From Planctomycetota bacterium (GTDB taxonomy: Bacteria; Planctomycetota; UBA8742; UBA2392): a stretch of 64,000 bases of DNA. The stretch spans positions 1 to 64,000 of the forward strand of contig JAIOJA010000023.1 in the NCBI GenBank assembly GCA_019912315.1, read 5' to 3'. Below, piece by piece: positions 26,947-35,402 of the stretch. The notes under the pieces are model-generated. The model had not been told where the DNA came from, did no database searches, and saw only the letters and a list, made by a program, of their open reading frames with translations. How positions within the stretch are numbered: position 1 is the first letter of the stretch; every line of letters begins with the position of its first letter. Both the position numbers and the translations under genes were made by a program.

Positions 26947-26974
26947 TTGACCGCCCAACGGCACCCAATAGACT
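26947..26974 (+). promoter_or_regulatory. promoter abutting the ATG at 26981 (leaderless)
   Basis: TTGACC (26947-26952), a 16-bp spacer and TAGACT (26969-26974), then exactly six bases (TTCCCG) and the ATG. This is the clearest leaderless arrangement in the window because both promoter boxes are strong. Confidence 0.8.
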
Positions 26975-26980
26975 TTCCCG

Positions 26981-28075
26981 ATGCGAATCCACCACCACGA
27001 CGTTCGCGACATGAGCCTCGCGTTCGGGCTTGCTTTCGACCTGCGCCGCGTGATGCAGGCCGGGCTGGCGTTGTCGTGGACCCTGGTCGTGCTGACGGGG
27101 CTAAGCGCAATCCTTTCCTGGCGTACGTCCGCGGGAATGATGACCGCCGAGGGCATCTATGTCGCGGTGTCGTCGATCGGCCAGTCGCCCTGGACGCCCC
27201 TGAAAGTGCTGCTGTTTACGTGCATGGGCATGTCCTGGTGGGTGGGTTTCGCCTACCTGTGCGCCCCGATTCAGCGCGGCGCGGCACTCGACATCGCCCG
27301 CGACGAACGCGAACGCAACCCCAGCATTCCGCCCCTGAACCGACAGGCCGCATTCGCACCGGTAATCGTCGCGCTTGTGCCGCTGATCGCGCTGTTGACT
27401 CTGGCCCTGTGGGCGCTGTTGACGTACATCCCCGGTACGGCGGGGGCGCTGGTCGCGACGGTCGCGCTGCCCCTCGTGCTGCTGGTCGTGATTCCCTGCG
27501 CGGCGTTCGTTGTGGTGGGGACTCTGGCCGCGCCGATGATGGGCCCGACGGCGGTGGTGGAAGGGCGAGACTACCTTGAGGCGATCAGCCGCCCCATGAG
27601 CTACGTGTTACAGCGCCCCGGTCGCTACTTCGCCTATTGGGGTGCCAAACTGGGCGTAATGGGTGCTTCCGCGCTCGCGGGCGGAGTGACCCTCGCCGTT
27701 GCCTGGGTGTTCGTGTGGCTGGCTCTGTGGCTGACGGGGCAGCAGGAACTTGCGCGTGAATCCATGCTTCAGGCCATGGCTGACCCGGATGTCAGGACAG
27801 CATCCGACACCGCGCTCGGCATCGCTGTCGTTTTCTGGGGCAGTGTCTTCATGCTTGCGGCTTGGCTGGCCGTGGTAGGTCTGTCCTGCGACATGATTAT
27901 CTATCTGCTGATGCGCTACCAGGTTGACGGGGTTACGTTCGACAAGATCGCCGTGGCCGAGGAAAGGCTCCAGTTCGCCAAGACGGCCCTCGATACCGCC
28001 GAAGAGGCTGAGCAGGCCCGTAAACGCTTTGACGCGCTGCAGCCCGAGCCCGCAAGCGCCGGCGACAGCGCCTGA
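26981..28075 (+). CDS. polytopic membrane protein of unknown function
   Basis: 364 aa with about six transmembrane helices: near 25-47, 82-100, 125-150, 155-185, 225-252 and 283-312. A charged coiled-coil-like cytoplasmic tail follows (EERLQFAKTALDTAEEAEQARKRFDALQ). I recognise no transporter motif. The arrangement, with long loops and an aromatic-poor core, recalls uncharacterised integral proteins of several phyla. It shares a 118-bp divergent promoter region with the DUF502 gene and starts directly at its promoter without a Shine-Dalgarno. GspE follows 63 nt downstream in the same direction, so they might be co-transcribed. Confidence 0.6.
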   Translation: MRIHHHDVRDMSLAFGLAFDLRRVMQAGLALSWTLVVLTGLSAILSWRTSAGMMTAEGIYVAVSSIGQSPWTPLKVLLFTCMGMSWWVGFAYLCAPIQRGAALDIARDERERNPSIPPLNRQAAFAPVIVALVPLIALLTLALWALLTYIPGTAGALVATVALPLVLLVVIPCAAFVVVGTLAAPMMGPTAVVEGRDYLEAISRPMSYVLQRPGRYFAYWGAKLGVMGASALAGGVTLAVAWVFVWLALWLTGQQELARESMLQAMADPDVRTASDTALGIAVVFWGSVFMLAAWLAVVGLSCDMIIYLLMRYQVDGVTFDKIAVAEERLQFAKTALDTAEEAEQARKRFDALQPEPASAGDSA

Positions 28076-28138
28076 TTTCCTTCCAACTCGTTGGGGGGCC
28101 GTGCGTTAAACAGAGTTGCATGTGATTGAGGGCCACCC

Positions 28139-29842
28139 ATGTCGCAACTGCTTGCGAAATACTTGATCGAAGAACAAGGGCTGCGCCAGGACAAGGTGGA
28201 GAACCTGCTGGCCAAGACCAAGGAGTCCGGCGAAAAGCTTGACTCCGCGCTGGTCGAAAGCGGGCTGCTGGGCGAGGCCGAGATGCTCGGCTTTTTCGGC
28301 AACCAGCTCGGACTGCCCTTTGAGGGCGACCTTTCCAACTACAAGCCGTACCCCAAATTTGCCGAGCGCGTGCCGGTCGGTTTTGCCCGCAACTACAACC
28401 TTGTGGCGCTTGATGAGCGCGCGGGCAGCGTGCGCGTCGCCACCTGCCGCCCGCTCGACCTGTACCCCATGGATGAGCTCGCAAGCCTGTTGCGCAAGCC
28501 CCTTGAGCCCGTGCTGGCACCCCGTGTCGAAATCAATGAGCTGATCAACAAGTCCTACGCCCAGAAGACCGAAGTCAGCGACGAAGTCGAAAACGAGCTT
28601 GAGAAGGCCGGGATGCTCGAGTCGGACATCGAGTTCGACGAAAAGACCGACATTCTGAACATCGCCACGGCGGCGCCGATTATCAAGCTGGTGAACACGA
28701 TCTTCAGCCAGAGCCTGCGCATGAGGGCCAGCGACATTCACATCCAGCCCAGCGAGCACAAGTTGCAGGTGCGTTACCGTGTTGACGGTGTGCTGTACGA
28801 CGTGATGACGCCCAGCAAGAAGCTGCAGGATGCCATCGTTGCTCGTATCAAAGTCATGGGGCGCATGGATATCGCCGAGCGCCGCCTGCCCCAGGATGGT
28901 CGCGCATCCGTCAAGATGGGCGACGCCGACATCGACCTGCGTATCAGCACGGTGCCCACCAGCTTCGGTGAGCGCGTGGTGATTCGTCTGCTTGAAAAAA
29001 ATAACAAACAGTTCCATCTGGCGGATATCGGCTTCCTGCCCGACAACGAGGAAATCTTCAACACCTACCTCGAGTACTCCAACGGCATTCTCCTGCTGAC
29101 AGGCCCCACTGGCTCGGGCAAGACCACCACCCTGTACGCGGCTATCGGCAACATCAACCGGCCTGACATCAACATCCTGACCATCGAAGACCCGATCGAG
29201 TACCAGATGCCGGGCGCAAGCCAGGTCGAAGTGAATGAAAAGAAGGGGCTGACCTTCGCCAAGGCCCTGCGTAGCTTCGTACGACAGGACCCGGACGTCA
29301 TCCTGGTCGGCGAGATTCGTGACCTTGAAACCGGCCATATCGCGATTCAGTCGGCGCTCACAGGCCACCTGGTGTTCAGCACCCTGCACACGAACGATGC
29401 GCCGTCCAGTGTGACGCGTCTGGTGGACCTTGGCGTTGAGCCCTTCCTGGTAAGTTCATCCGTCATCTGTGTGGTTGCTCAGCGCCTTGTGCGCCGCATC
29501 TGCAAGGAATGCAAGAGCGAATACATCCCCGACGAGCGCGAACTCAAGGGGTTCGACCTTACCCTCGGCGATCTGCCGAACGGGCACCTGTTCCATGGCA
29601 ACGGCTGCGAGGCCTGTTTCAAGACCGGCTATACGGGGCGAACGGCGATTCACGAGGTGCTGCCGATCAGCGAGCACATCAAGCAGCAGATCGTCGAAAA
29701 GGTGCCGGCCGGCGACATCAAGCGCGACGCCGTGCGCAGTGGCGGTTTGCGCACACTGCGCATGGACGGCATCCGCAAGGCGCTTATGGCGCAGACAACC
29801 CTGGCGGAGGTCGCGACCATTACCCAGCGCGACACGTTCTAG
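28139..29842 (+). CDS. GspE/PilB-type secretion or pilus assembly ATPase
   Basis: 567 aa hexameric cytoplasmic ATPase powering type II secretion or type IV pilus extension. The N-terminal MshEN-like domain is at about 1-150. The core has Walker A GPTGSGKTT at about 322-330, the Asp box near DPDVILVGEIRD, and the His box HTNDAPSSVTRL. A four-cysteine zinc site is formed by CKEC and CEAC near 455-495. Length and zinc site fit PilB and GspE equally. No other secretion genes are adjacent. A GAGGG stretch lies shortly before the ATG. A perfect terminator follows. Confidence 0.93.
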   Translation: MSQLLAKYLIEEQGLRQDKVENLLAKTKESGEKLDSALVESGLLGEAEMLGFFGNQLGLPFEGDLSNYKPYPKFAERVPVGFARNYNLVALDERAGSVRVATCRPLDLYPMDELASLLRKPLEPVLAPRVEINELINKSYAQKTEVSDEVENELEKAGMLESDIEFDEKTDILNIATAAPIIKLVNTIFSQSLRMRASDIHIQPSEHKLQVRYRVDGVLYDVMTPSKKLQDAIVARIKVMGRMDIAERRLPQDGRASVKMGDADIDLRISTVPTSFGERVVIRLLEKNNKQFHLADIGFLPDNEEIFNTYLEYSNGILLLTGPTGSGKTTTLYAAIGNINRPDINILTIEDPIEYQMPGASQVEVNEKKGLTFAKALRSFVRQDPDVILVGEIRDLETGHIAIQSALTGHLVFSTLHTNDAPSSVTRLVDLGVEPFLVSSSVICVVAQRLVRRICKECKSEYIPDERELKGFDLTLGDLPNGHLFHGNGCEACFKTGYTGRTAIHEVLPISEHIKQQIVEKVPAGDIKRDAVRSGGLRTLRMDGIRKALMAQTTLAEVATITQRDTF

Positions 29843-29854
29843 ACTGGCGAATGC

Positions 29855-29886
29855 AAAGTGCGCCGGGAATTCCCGGCGCACTTTTT
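29855..29886 (+). terminator. intrinsic terminator after the GspE/PilB gene
   Basis: A self-complementary hairpin from 29855 to 29884 centred on GAATTC, ending in CTTTTT. It begins 13 nt after the stop codon. Confidence 0.93.
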
Positions 29887-30050
29887 GGTTGACGGCGACT
29901 ATTCCTGGGGGATCACGTACTCACGTTCTCTCTCCTTGAGGAACCTGAGGGTGTCTTGCTGTTTACCGACTATGCACGGGCTGACAAATTGTAATCCACG
30001 GCGGTGCTCGCCACGGCTAAGGTGGGTACACACCCGTATCTGGAGAGGCA

Positions 30051-30752
30051 ATGGACAACCGTTACTCGCTCAATGAATTCGTGCAGCGCACAGGCCAGAC
30101 CAACAAGCAGGAAGGGCTCTTCGAGATGGAGGGCGATCGTATGCTTGAGGTGCACCTCAACGGCACGGTCTGGACCAAAATGGGCAGCATGGTCGCCTAC
30201 CTCGGCAACGTGACCTTCAAACGCGAAGGTGTCATGGAGCACGGGCTCGGCAAGCTGCTGAAGAAGGCCTTCACCGGCGAAGGCATGTCACTCACCAAGG
30301 CCGAGGGCCAGGGCGTCGTCTACCTCGCGGACCAGGGCAAGAAGGTCAGCATCCTGCACCTGAACGGCGAGGCCCTGTACGTCAACGGCAACGACATGCT
30401 CGCCTTCGAGCCGAGCATCCAGTGGGACATTAAGCTGATGAAGAAGATCACCGGCATCATGGCCGGCGGCCTGTTCAACGTGCGCGTGGAAGGAACGGGG
30501 ATGGTGGCAATCACGACCCACTACGACCCGGTAACGATTCCGGTGCGCCAGGGCTACCCGGTATACACGGACCCGAACGCCACCGTGGCGTGGTCCGGCA
30601 ACCTGTACCCCGAGTTGAAGACCGACGTCAGCATCGGGACCTTCTTCGGACGCGGCAGCGGCGAAAGCCTGCAAATGATGTTCAACGGTGACGGGTTCGT
30701 CGTTATTCAGCCCTTCGAAGAAATCACTTTCCAGCAGCCAAACGCGCGCTAG
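30051..30752 (+). CDS. AIM24 family protein
   Basis: 233 aa beta-rich protein of the AIM24/TRAP-like superfamily. The family pattern is present: GTVWTKMGSMVAYLGNV near 45, the GEGMSLTKAEGQGVVYLAD stretch, LYVNGNDMLAFEPSIQWDIK and a final FVVIQPFEE. Bacterial members are conserved but uncharacterised. The ATG has GGAGAGG 4-10 nt upstream. The 208-nt gap before it holds the GspE terminator and no gene. The coding end overlaps the convergent SulP gene by 29 nt. Confidence 0.88.
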   Translation: MDNRYSLNEFVQRTGQTNKQEGLFEMEGDRMLEVHLNGTVWTKMGSMVAYLGNVTFKREGVMEHGLGKLLKKAFTGEGMSLTKAEGQGVVYLADQGKKVSILHLNGEALYVNGNDMLAFEPSIQWDIKLMKKITGIMAGGLFNVRVEGTGMVAITTHYDPVTIPVRQGYPVYTDPNATVAWSGNLYPELKTDVSIGTFFGRGSGESLQMMFNGDGFVVIQPFEEITFQQPNAR

Positions 30753-32529
30753 CTGTTGGAGACCGACGTTGATCCGTTTGACGGCGCGCTGAATCAAGCG
30801 CGCCGTCAAGTGTTGCGTAAAAGGTCAACACGCCCGGCTGCTCGATGATTTCAGCACGCTGCAACACCTGCCTTGGCTGGGGCCGAAGTCCGACAATGCA
30901 CACACAGGTCCTGGCTGACTTCAGCTTGCCGAGCAGGCTCGTGAACGCCACCAGTCCGGTTGCATCCATGGCGGGCACCGCCTGCATATCCAGGATCAGA
31001 ACCCTGGTGTCGCCCGCCGTCGAAATCGCGCTAATGGCCTTGTCCGCAGCTCCAAAAAACAGGGGTCCGGCGATCTCGTAGACCAGTACGCCGGGCGGCA
31101 AGTCGGACCGGGTCGCTGCTTCGCTCTCGTCAACCAGCCGCGAACCGCTGATCTCAGCCATCCGGCGCATGAACAGCAGAGCGGCCATCACCACACCGAC
31201 GCCGACGGCCATCACCATGTCAAAGGCGACCGTGAGCCCGAAACAGGTCAGCAGCACCAGCACGTCACTCCGCGGCGCGATACGCAGGGTTTTCACGAAG
31301 TGCTTCGCATCGCTCATGTTCCAGGCCACGATCAGCAGAAGCGCCGCCATGCTTGCCATCGGGAGGTAGCCAAGCAACGGCGCCAGTGCCAGCACCGCCG
31401 CCAGAACGAACAGCGCGTGGACCAGCGCCGCCATTGGCGAGCGTCCGCCGCTGCGTATGTTCGTCGCCGTGCGTGCAATCGCGCCCGTGGCAGCGAAACC
31501 GCCGAAGAACGGGGCGATGATGTTGCCGAGACCCTGTCCCACCAACTCGCTGTCCGGGTTGTGGCGGGTGCCGGCCATGCCATCGGCAACGACGGCCGCG
31601 AGCAGGGATTCAATGGCGCCGAGCGCGGCGATCGCGAGCGCCGAGCCCGCAAGGTCACGCACGAGTTGCCAGCTCAGCCCGATTGGCGTGCCGTCGCCGC
31701 CCGGCATCTCCCAGGGCAGCACCGGCATGGGTGGCAGTTGCGGGATGCCGCGCAAAGTCTCGCCATTCAGTACGTAGCTGAACCGGCTGCCGATGGTGGC
31801 GACGCTGTAGTCGCCGAGCTGCTGCAAGGCAACTGCTGCCAGGGTGCCCAGCACGATCGCGACGAGCGGCCCCGGAACCTTCTTCGTGATCTTCGGCCAT
31901 AGAATCAGGATAGCCAGTGTAAACGCACCAATTGAAGCATCCGCCCACGACACGCCGGGCAGAGCGTTGTACACATCCGCTACGCGTTCCCAGAAATGGT
32001 CGCCGCTGTTGACGACACTCAGCCCGAGAAAATCTTTTACCTGCAAAGTGGCTATCACCACGGCGATGCCTGCCGTGAAGCCGGTTGTCACCGGGTGCGG
32101 TACGAACTGAATCAGGCGCCCCAGGCGCGCGGCACCCATCGCCAGCAGCACAACGCCCGCCATCAACGACGCCAACGCCAGCCCGCCGATTCCGTACTTC
32201 GCTGAGATCGGTGCCAGCAGCACGACGAACGCGGCCGTCGGGCCGGAAACGTTCAGCCGGGAACCGCCAGTCAGTGCGACGACGGCGCCCGCGACAATTG
32301 CGGTGTACAGTCCGTACTGCGGCGGCACGCCCGAAGCGATTGCCAGCGCCATACTCAGTGGCAGCGCGACGACGCCGACCACTACCCCCGCCAGCAGGTC
32401 GCCTCGGAACTGCTTGATCGAGTAGCCGTCCCGCAGCGCACCGCGCAGACCGACAGCAAACGGAAACGCACGAACCTGCTTCACGATGCCGGGCTTCCAG
32501 CGCCCGGTGCGATTCTTCGTGGGAAGCAT
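30724..32529 (-). CDS. SulP family anion transporter with STAS domain
   Basis: 601 aa inner-membrane transporter, probably for sulfate or bicarbonate. Residues 20-430 hold 10-14 hydrophobic helices starting with the family hallmark LLAGVVVGVVALPLSMALAIASGVPPQYGLYTAI-type region. A cytoplasmic STAS domain occupies about 465-575 (VLILDMQAVPAMDATGL). The start at 32529 is chosen because the longer frame to 32709 would run into the DUF302 gene and its extra residues look non-coding. No Shine-Dalgarno is visible. The final 25 residues are encoded across a 13-bp hairpin that probably terminates AIM24. SulP substrates cannot be told from sequence. Confidence 0.9.
   Translation of the reverse strand: MLPTKNRTGRWKPGIVKQVRAFPFAVGLRGALRDGYSIKQFRGDLLAGVVVGVVALPLSMALAIASGVPPQYGLYTAIVAGAVVALTGGSRLNVSGPTAAFVVLLAPISAKYGIGGLALASLMAGVVLLAMGAARLGRLIQFVPHPVTTGFTAGIAVVIATLQVKDFLGLSVVNSGDHFWERVADVYNALPGVSWADASIGAFTLAILILWPKITKKVPGPLVAIVLGTLAAVALQQLGDYSVATIGSRFSYVLNGETLRGIPQLPPMPVLPWEMPGGDGTPIGLSWQLVRDLAGSALAIAALGAIESLLAAVVADGMAGTRHNPDSELVGQGLGNIIAPFFGGFAATGAIARTATNIRSGGRSPMAALVHALFVLAAVLALAPLLGYLPMASMAALLLIVAWNMSDAKHFVKTLRIAPRSDVLVLLTCFGLTVAFDMVMAVGVGVVMAALLFMRRMAEISGSRLVDESEAATRSDLPPGVLVYEIAGPLFFGAADKAISAISTAGDTRVLILDMQAVPAMDATGLVAFTSLLGKLKSARTCVCIVGLRPQPRQVLQRAEIIEQPGVLTFYATLDGALDSARRQTDQRRSPTASARLAAGK
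30778..30809. terminator. hairpin inside the SulP 3' end, downstream of AIM24
   Basis: A perfect 13-bp stem (30778-30790 with 30797-30809) and a six-base loop, 25 nt after the AIM24 stop codon but within the SulP reading frame. No T-tract follows. It may stop AIM24 transcripts and protect both 3' ends. Confidence 0.55.
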
Positions 32530-32641
32530 GACTGACAGCCAAAAGCCTTGGCGGCTGTGCGGAACGACCGTCAGTCCGTATGGGGCTGGCACGCAGAATC
32601 GCGCGCCATGTGCACATGCTAAGACCGCAACACGAATGCTG

Positions 32642-33031
32642 CTACGGCAGGGCGTTGATGATTTTTTCCATGGCTTCGTCGATTTCGCAGGCGACCTTCG
32701 CGAGCTCAATGTTGCCGAGCATGCCGATCATTGCGGATGGCTTGATCGTATGCGCGATGGTCTTGCCGCCCTGGGTACTCACGGCGATGCGGCAAGGCAG
32801 GAACGCCGCCACACGCTGGTCGAGCTCGAGCACTTTCTTGGCATCGGCCGGTCGACATACTTCAACGACCGTGGCGGCCTCGGCGTACTCGACGCCCTTG
32901 CCGGCCATGATCGCTTGCAGGTCAAGCGTGTTCAGGGTGCCGAAGCCGTGCTCCTTGGCGACGACCGAAATCTTCTCGGCCGCTTCCTTCACACCGAGAC
33001 TGGTTTCTTTGCGAATGAAGTGCTCTTGCAT
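32642..33031 (-). CDS. DUF302 family protein
   Basis: 129 aa, typical length. The conserved pattern is seen: an N-terminal KETSLGVKEAAEKI helix, LDLQAIMAGKGVEYAEAATVVEVCRPADAKKVLE, then LPCRIAVSTQGGKTIAH. The Cys in VEVCRP and the LPC cysteine are the usual conserved positions. The family's function is unknown; members often sit near sulfur or redox genes. GGAGAAA precedes the ATG at 33031. It lies upstream of SulP in the same direction with a gap of about 110 nt. Confidence 0.88.
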   Translation of the reverse strand: MQEHFIRKETSLGVKEAAEKISVVAKEHGFGTLNTLDLQAIMAGKGVEYAEAATVVEVCRPADAKKVLELDQRVAAFLPCRIAVSTQGGKTIAHTIKPSAMIGMLGNIELAKVACEIDEAMEKIINALP

Positions 33032-33082
33032 GATTTTCTCCGTGAGCGAGTTCTAACAACCACAACGTCTGAGCGGGCGGAA

Positions 33083-33943
33083 TTACTTCAACCACCCCGG
33101 CTCTTCCTCCTGGGCACGGCAGACGGCTTTCCATGCCTGCTCGGCGGCCTGCTTCATGGTTTCGGCCTTCGCGGCGATGCTGCGCTCGTCCTCGCGCTCG
33201 ATGCCGGCAACTTCCGCAGCCTTGGCGGCCATCTCGCGGCGATGGAATTCGACGCCAATCGTCACCGGCAGCTTCGGTTTGTGCGCCTTCAGCTTGCCTT
33301 GCTTGAACCGCCTCACGGCCTCTGCCGCGCCTTCGTTCAGCAACTTGTGGGTCTTCGCCGGGGGCAGGCACAGTGCCGCCGTGAAGCCGTAGGTCTGCTT
33401 GGTGCCAACGAAGACAAAACCTTCAGGGATCGTCGCGCGGGCCTCCGCCTCCAGTTCGTGTGCGCCGGATACCAGCGCCACCGGAATGCCCCAGTGCCCG
33501 ACCACGGCTGCGTTGAGGGCTGTCTCGCCAACGATCTCGCCGTTGACGCGGATGTTCGTAATCGCCGAGCCCACCCAGGTGTGTGACAGCAGCCCGTTCT
33601 CGGTCCCGGCCCGGGTGTGGTAGCCCGTAAAGAACGCGACGTCAAAGGTTTCGTCGCAGCCCTGGCTCTGGCAAAGCGGCTTGTTGGCGGGGCTTGCCGG
33701 GCCGATCACGAGCTGCGCGGCCTCGTGCAGGTCTTCCAGAATCAGGTTGCGCATCACACCGTGCCCGTCGCAGACGACGAACTCCGCTGCGGGCTCCTCC
33801 CGTAGTGCACCGGTGATGACAGCGTTGACGTCCTCCGTCATCAGCTTGCGGGCGCGCTCATAGGTCTTGCCCTCGGGCATCAACTGGTCGCGATGCACCA
33901 CGCCGGTCACGCCTTCCATATCGGCCGAGATGAAGATTTTCAT
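33083..33943 (-). CDS. M55 family D-aminopeptidase (DppA-type)
   Basis: 286 aa zinc peptidase, matching DppA in length. Metal-binding and catalytic positions visible are Asp8 and Glu10 in ISADMEG, His61 in CDGHG, His109 in GYHTRAG and His121 in LLSHTW. The family hydrolyses D-amino-acid peptides, as in peptidoglycan peptide recycling, and forms a self-compartmentalising decamer. No signal peptide, so it is cytoplasmic. GGAGAGGG sets the start at 33943. No dpp transport genes are adjacent. Confidence 0.9.
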   Translation of the reverse strand: MKIFISADMEGVTGVVHRDQLMPEGKTYERARKLMTEDVNAVITGALREEPAAEFVVCDGHGVMRNLILEDLHEAAQLVIGPASPANKPLCQSQGCDETFDVAFFTGYHTRAGTENGLLSHTWVGSAITNIRVNGEIVGETALNAAVVGHWGIPVALVSGAHELEAEARATIPEGFVFVGTKQTYGFTAALCLPPAKTHKLLNEGAAEAVRRFKQGKLKAHKPKLPVTIGVEFHRREMAAKAAEVAGIEREDERSIAAKAETMKQAAEQAWKAVCRAQEEEPGWLK

Positions 33944-33991
33944 TTTCCCTCTCCTTCACTAGAATTTGCAGCCTAACCCGAGGACAGGACC

Positions 33992-34318
33992 ATGAACAAG
34001 CCCGGCAATGCGCCGAGCGACCGCCAGGCGCGCCGCCGCAATCTGGAGGCCGAGTTGACGCGCCTGGGTCGGCGGCGCAATCGCATCGGGGGTGCGGGCG
34101 CTGGCGGCGGCACCGTCATTGTGTTGGGCATCGTTGCCCTGCGGCGTTATTTTCAATCACCGGGTGAGGCCATGGCGAATCCACTCGTGATCGCGGCAGC
34201 CGTGGGGCTGGCATCGTGTGTGATCGGAGTGATCGCACTTGGATCATACGTCGTGCGCCTGAACACCCGGATCGAACAAGTCTCCGCCGAATTGATGATG
34301 CTGGAAGTGAGGGGATAG
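33992..34318 (+). CDS. small two-helix membrane protein
   Basis: 108 aa. An Arg-rich N-terminus (residues 10-32) precedes a transmembrane helix at about 33-50 and a second at about 62-88, then a short helical tail. I recognise no family. GAGGACAGGACC precedes the ATG at 33992, and TAGAAT near 33960 could be its -10. It is divergent from the M55 peptidase and converges with the haem lipoprotein gene, 9 nt away. Confidence 0.6.
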   Translation: MNKPGNAPSDRQARRRNLEAELTRLGRRRNRIGGAGAGGGTVIVLGIVALRRYFQSPGEAMANPLVIAAAVGLASCVIGVIALGSYVVRLNTRIEQVSAELMMLEVRG

Positions 34319-34327
34319 CGGCGCTCG

Positions 34328-34762
34328 TTACTCGCGCCAGCGTGGTGCGTCGGCTTTGACCCAGTCGATCAGGGTTTGCAGGTCCTGCTCGCTGAGTTCG
34401 CCTTCGATGCTTGGCAACCCGTCGTCGTCGAATTTGCGGGGCATCTTGCCCTCGACGGCGATGACGTAGATCAGGCGGGACTTGCCCGCACTGCCCGGCA
34501 CGACGGTCATGGTTTCGATCAGCTTGTCGTAGTCGAGAATCCAGTCGATGGGCGCGGTCTCGCCAAAGGCCTCCTTGCCAGGCTCGCCGTGGCAGCCCCA
34601 ACAGTTGTCGCGCAGAACCGTGTAGGCCCGCCCAGCCAGCTCGTCGTTTTCGGGCGGTGCAGGCGCGCCAGCAGGCGCCAGCTCAGCGCGCGGCGCAGGC
34701 AAGCGTCCTGACGCACAGGCGGCCAGCACAGCCGCGAGACCCAACAGCACGATTTTCCACAT
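34328..34762 (-). CDS. c-type haem lipoprotein, planctomycete cytochrome c-like
   Basis: 144 aa. The lipoprotein signal is short (LLGLAAVLAAC, Cys16), followed by an Ala/Pro linker. The haem motif CWGCH has Cys54, Cys57 and His58, with a likely axial Met in GKMPRK near 108. The pattern (haem site, SRLIY, GKMP, LSEQDLQTLIDWVKADAP) resembles the planctomycete PSCyt1 domain, here without the usual large DUF partner domains. It should be a periplasmic electron carrier. There is no Shine-Dalgarno; TAAGAT ends exactly 6 nt before the ATG. Confidence 0.8.
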   Translation of the reverse strand: MWKIVLLGLAAVLAACASGRLPAPRAELAPAGAPAPPENDELAGRAYTVLRDNCWGCHGEPGKEAFGETAPIDWILDYDKLIETMTVVPGSAGKSRLIYVIAVEGKMPRKFDDDGLPSIEGELSEQDLQTLIDWVKADAPRWRE

Positions 34763-34768
34763 GGGCGG

Positions 34769-34774
34769 ATCTTA
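34769..34774 (-). promoter_or_regulatory. -10 box abutting the ATG at 34762 (leaderless)
   Basis: On the minus strand TAAGAT, six bases (CCGCCC), then the ATG. No convincing -35 is visible. Confidence 0.55.
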
Positions 34775-34820
34775 CAAGTGCTGCCACCTGCCTCACAACC
34801 CGCCCCGCGCTGATGTTCAC

Positions 34821-34866
34821 CACAGAGGACACAGAGATCACAGAGTTTTTTCCTGTGATCTCTGTG
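34821..34866. repeat. CACAGAG 9-mer tandem repeat forming a 13-bp palindrome
   Basis: CACAGAG recurs three times with 9-nt periodicity (34821, 34830, 34839). The block 34830-34842 is a perfect inverted copy of 34854-34866, separated by an 11-nt loop containing six T. It lies between the DinB stop and the haem lipoprotein promoter. It looks like an interspersed palindromic element rather than a simple terminator. Confidence 0.8.
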
Positions 34867-34877
34867 GTTTGCGCAGT

Positions 34878-35345
34878 TTACGCGTAGGGCATTTCGGGGA
34901 CTTTGCCGATGAGGCGCTGGTATACCGCCAAGGCGCCGCGGTGGTGGCTGGTGTGTTCCTCGATGCCGCCGACGATGCTGGTTCTTGGGAAGCCGCCCAT
35001 CACCGGGCCGGCGATTGGTTTGTTCCATTCCTCTTCCGATAGCTCGGCCAGCTTCTTCAGCAACGCGCTGTTGGATTTCTCATGCCAGGCGCGCGCTTTG
35101 GTCAGGCTGGTGCAGGCATTCGTCTTGGCCGTGTGCTTTGCGAAGTCCATGTCCATGCCGGTTTCGCTGAAGGCGCCGCCCATGAACCAGTCGATGGTCT
35201 GGGCCACGTGCGCGACCTGCTGCGCTGCGGTGAACATGCCTTCCTTTGGTACAAAGGCGCTGTCGGCTTCTTCGAGCTTGCTGGTGGACCTGTCGAAGAA
35301 CATCTTCGTCAACTTGATGGCGTTGGTCAGTCGTTCGCGATCCAT
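34878..35345 (-). CDS. DinB family protein
   Basis: 155 aa four-helix bundle. The metal triad typical of DinB/YfiT proteins is readable: His46 in QVAHVAQT, and His131 and His135 in EEHTSHHRGAL. Members are often thiol-dependent transferases; the specific reaction is unknown. GGGAGAGC upstream of the ATG at 35345 is a Shine-Dalgarno. It is transcribed away from the alpha-2-macroglobulin stop in the same direction, with a 57-nt gap. Confidence 0.88.
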   Translation of the reverse strand: MDRERLTNAIKLTKMFFDRSTSKLEEADSAFVPKEGMFTAAQQVAHVAQTIDWFMGGAFSETGMDMDFAKHTAKTNACTSLTKARAWHEKSNSALLKKLAELSEEEWNKPIAGPVMGGFPRTSIVGGIEEHTSHHRGALAVYQRLIGKVPEMPYA

Positions 35346-35402
35346 GCTTGCTCTCCCAGGCAGAAGCCCGACATTACGCCATCTATGCGCCTTGTTGGCC
35401 GC

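Noticed and set aside
28106..29389. 427-aa minus-strand open frame opposite the GspE/PilB gene
   Set aside because: Antisense shadow of a fully conserved ATPase; no Shine-Dalgarno or promoter.
32530..32709. 60-residue N-terminal extension of SulP
   Set aside because: It would overlap the DUF302 gene by 68 nt and reads as Arg/Ser/Cys-rich non-protein; SulP homology begins after 32529.
34821..34866. CRISPR-like array
   Set aside because: Only three 7-nt repeats with 2-nt gaps and a palindrome; no spacers and no cas genes.
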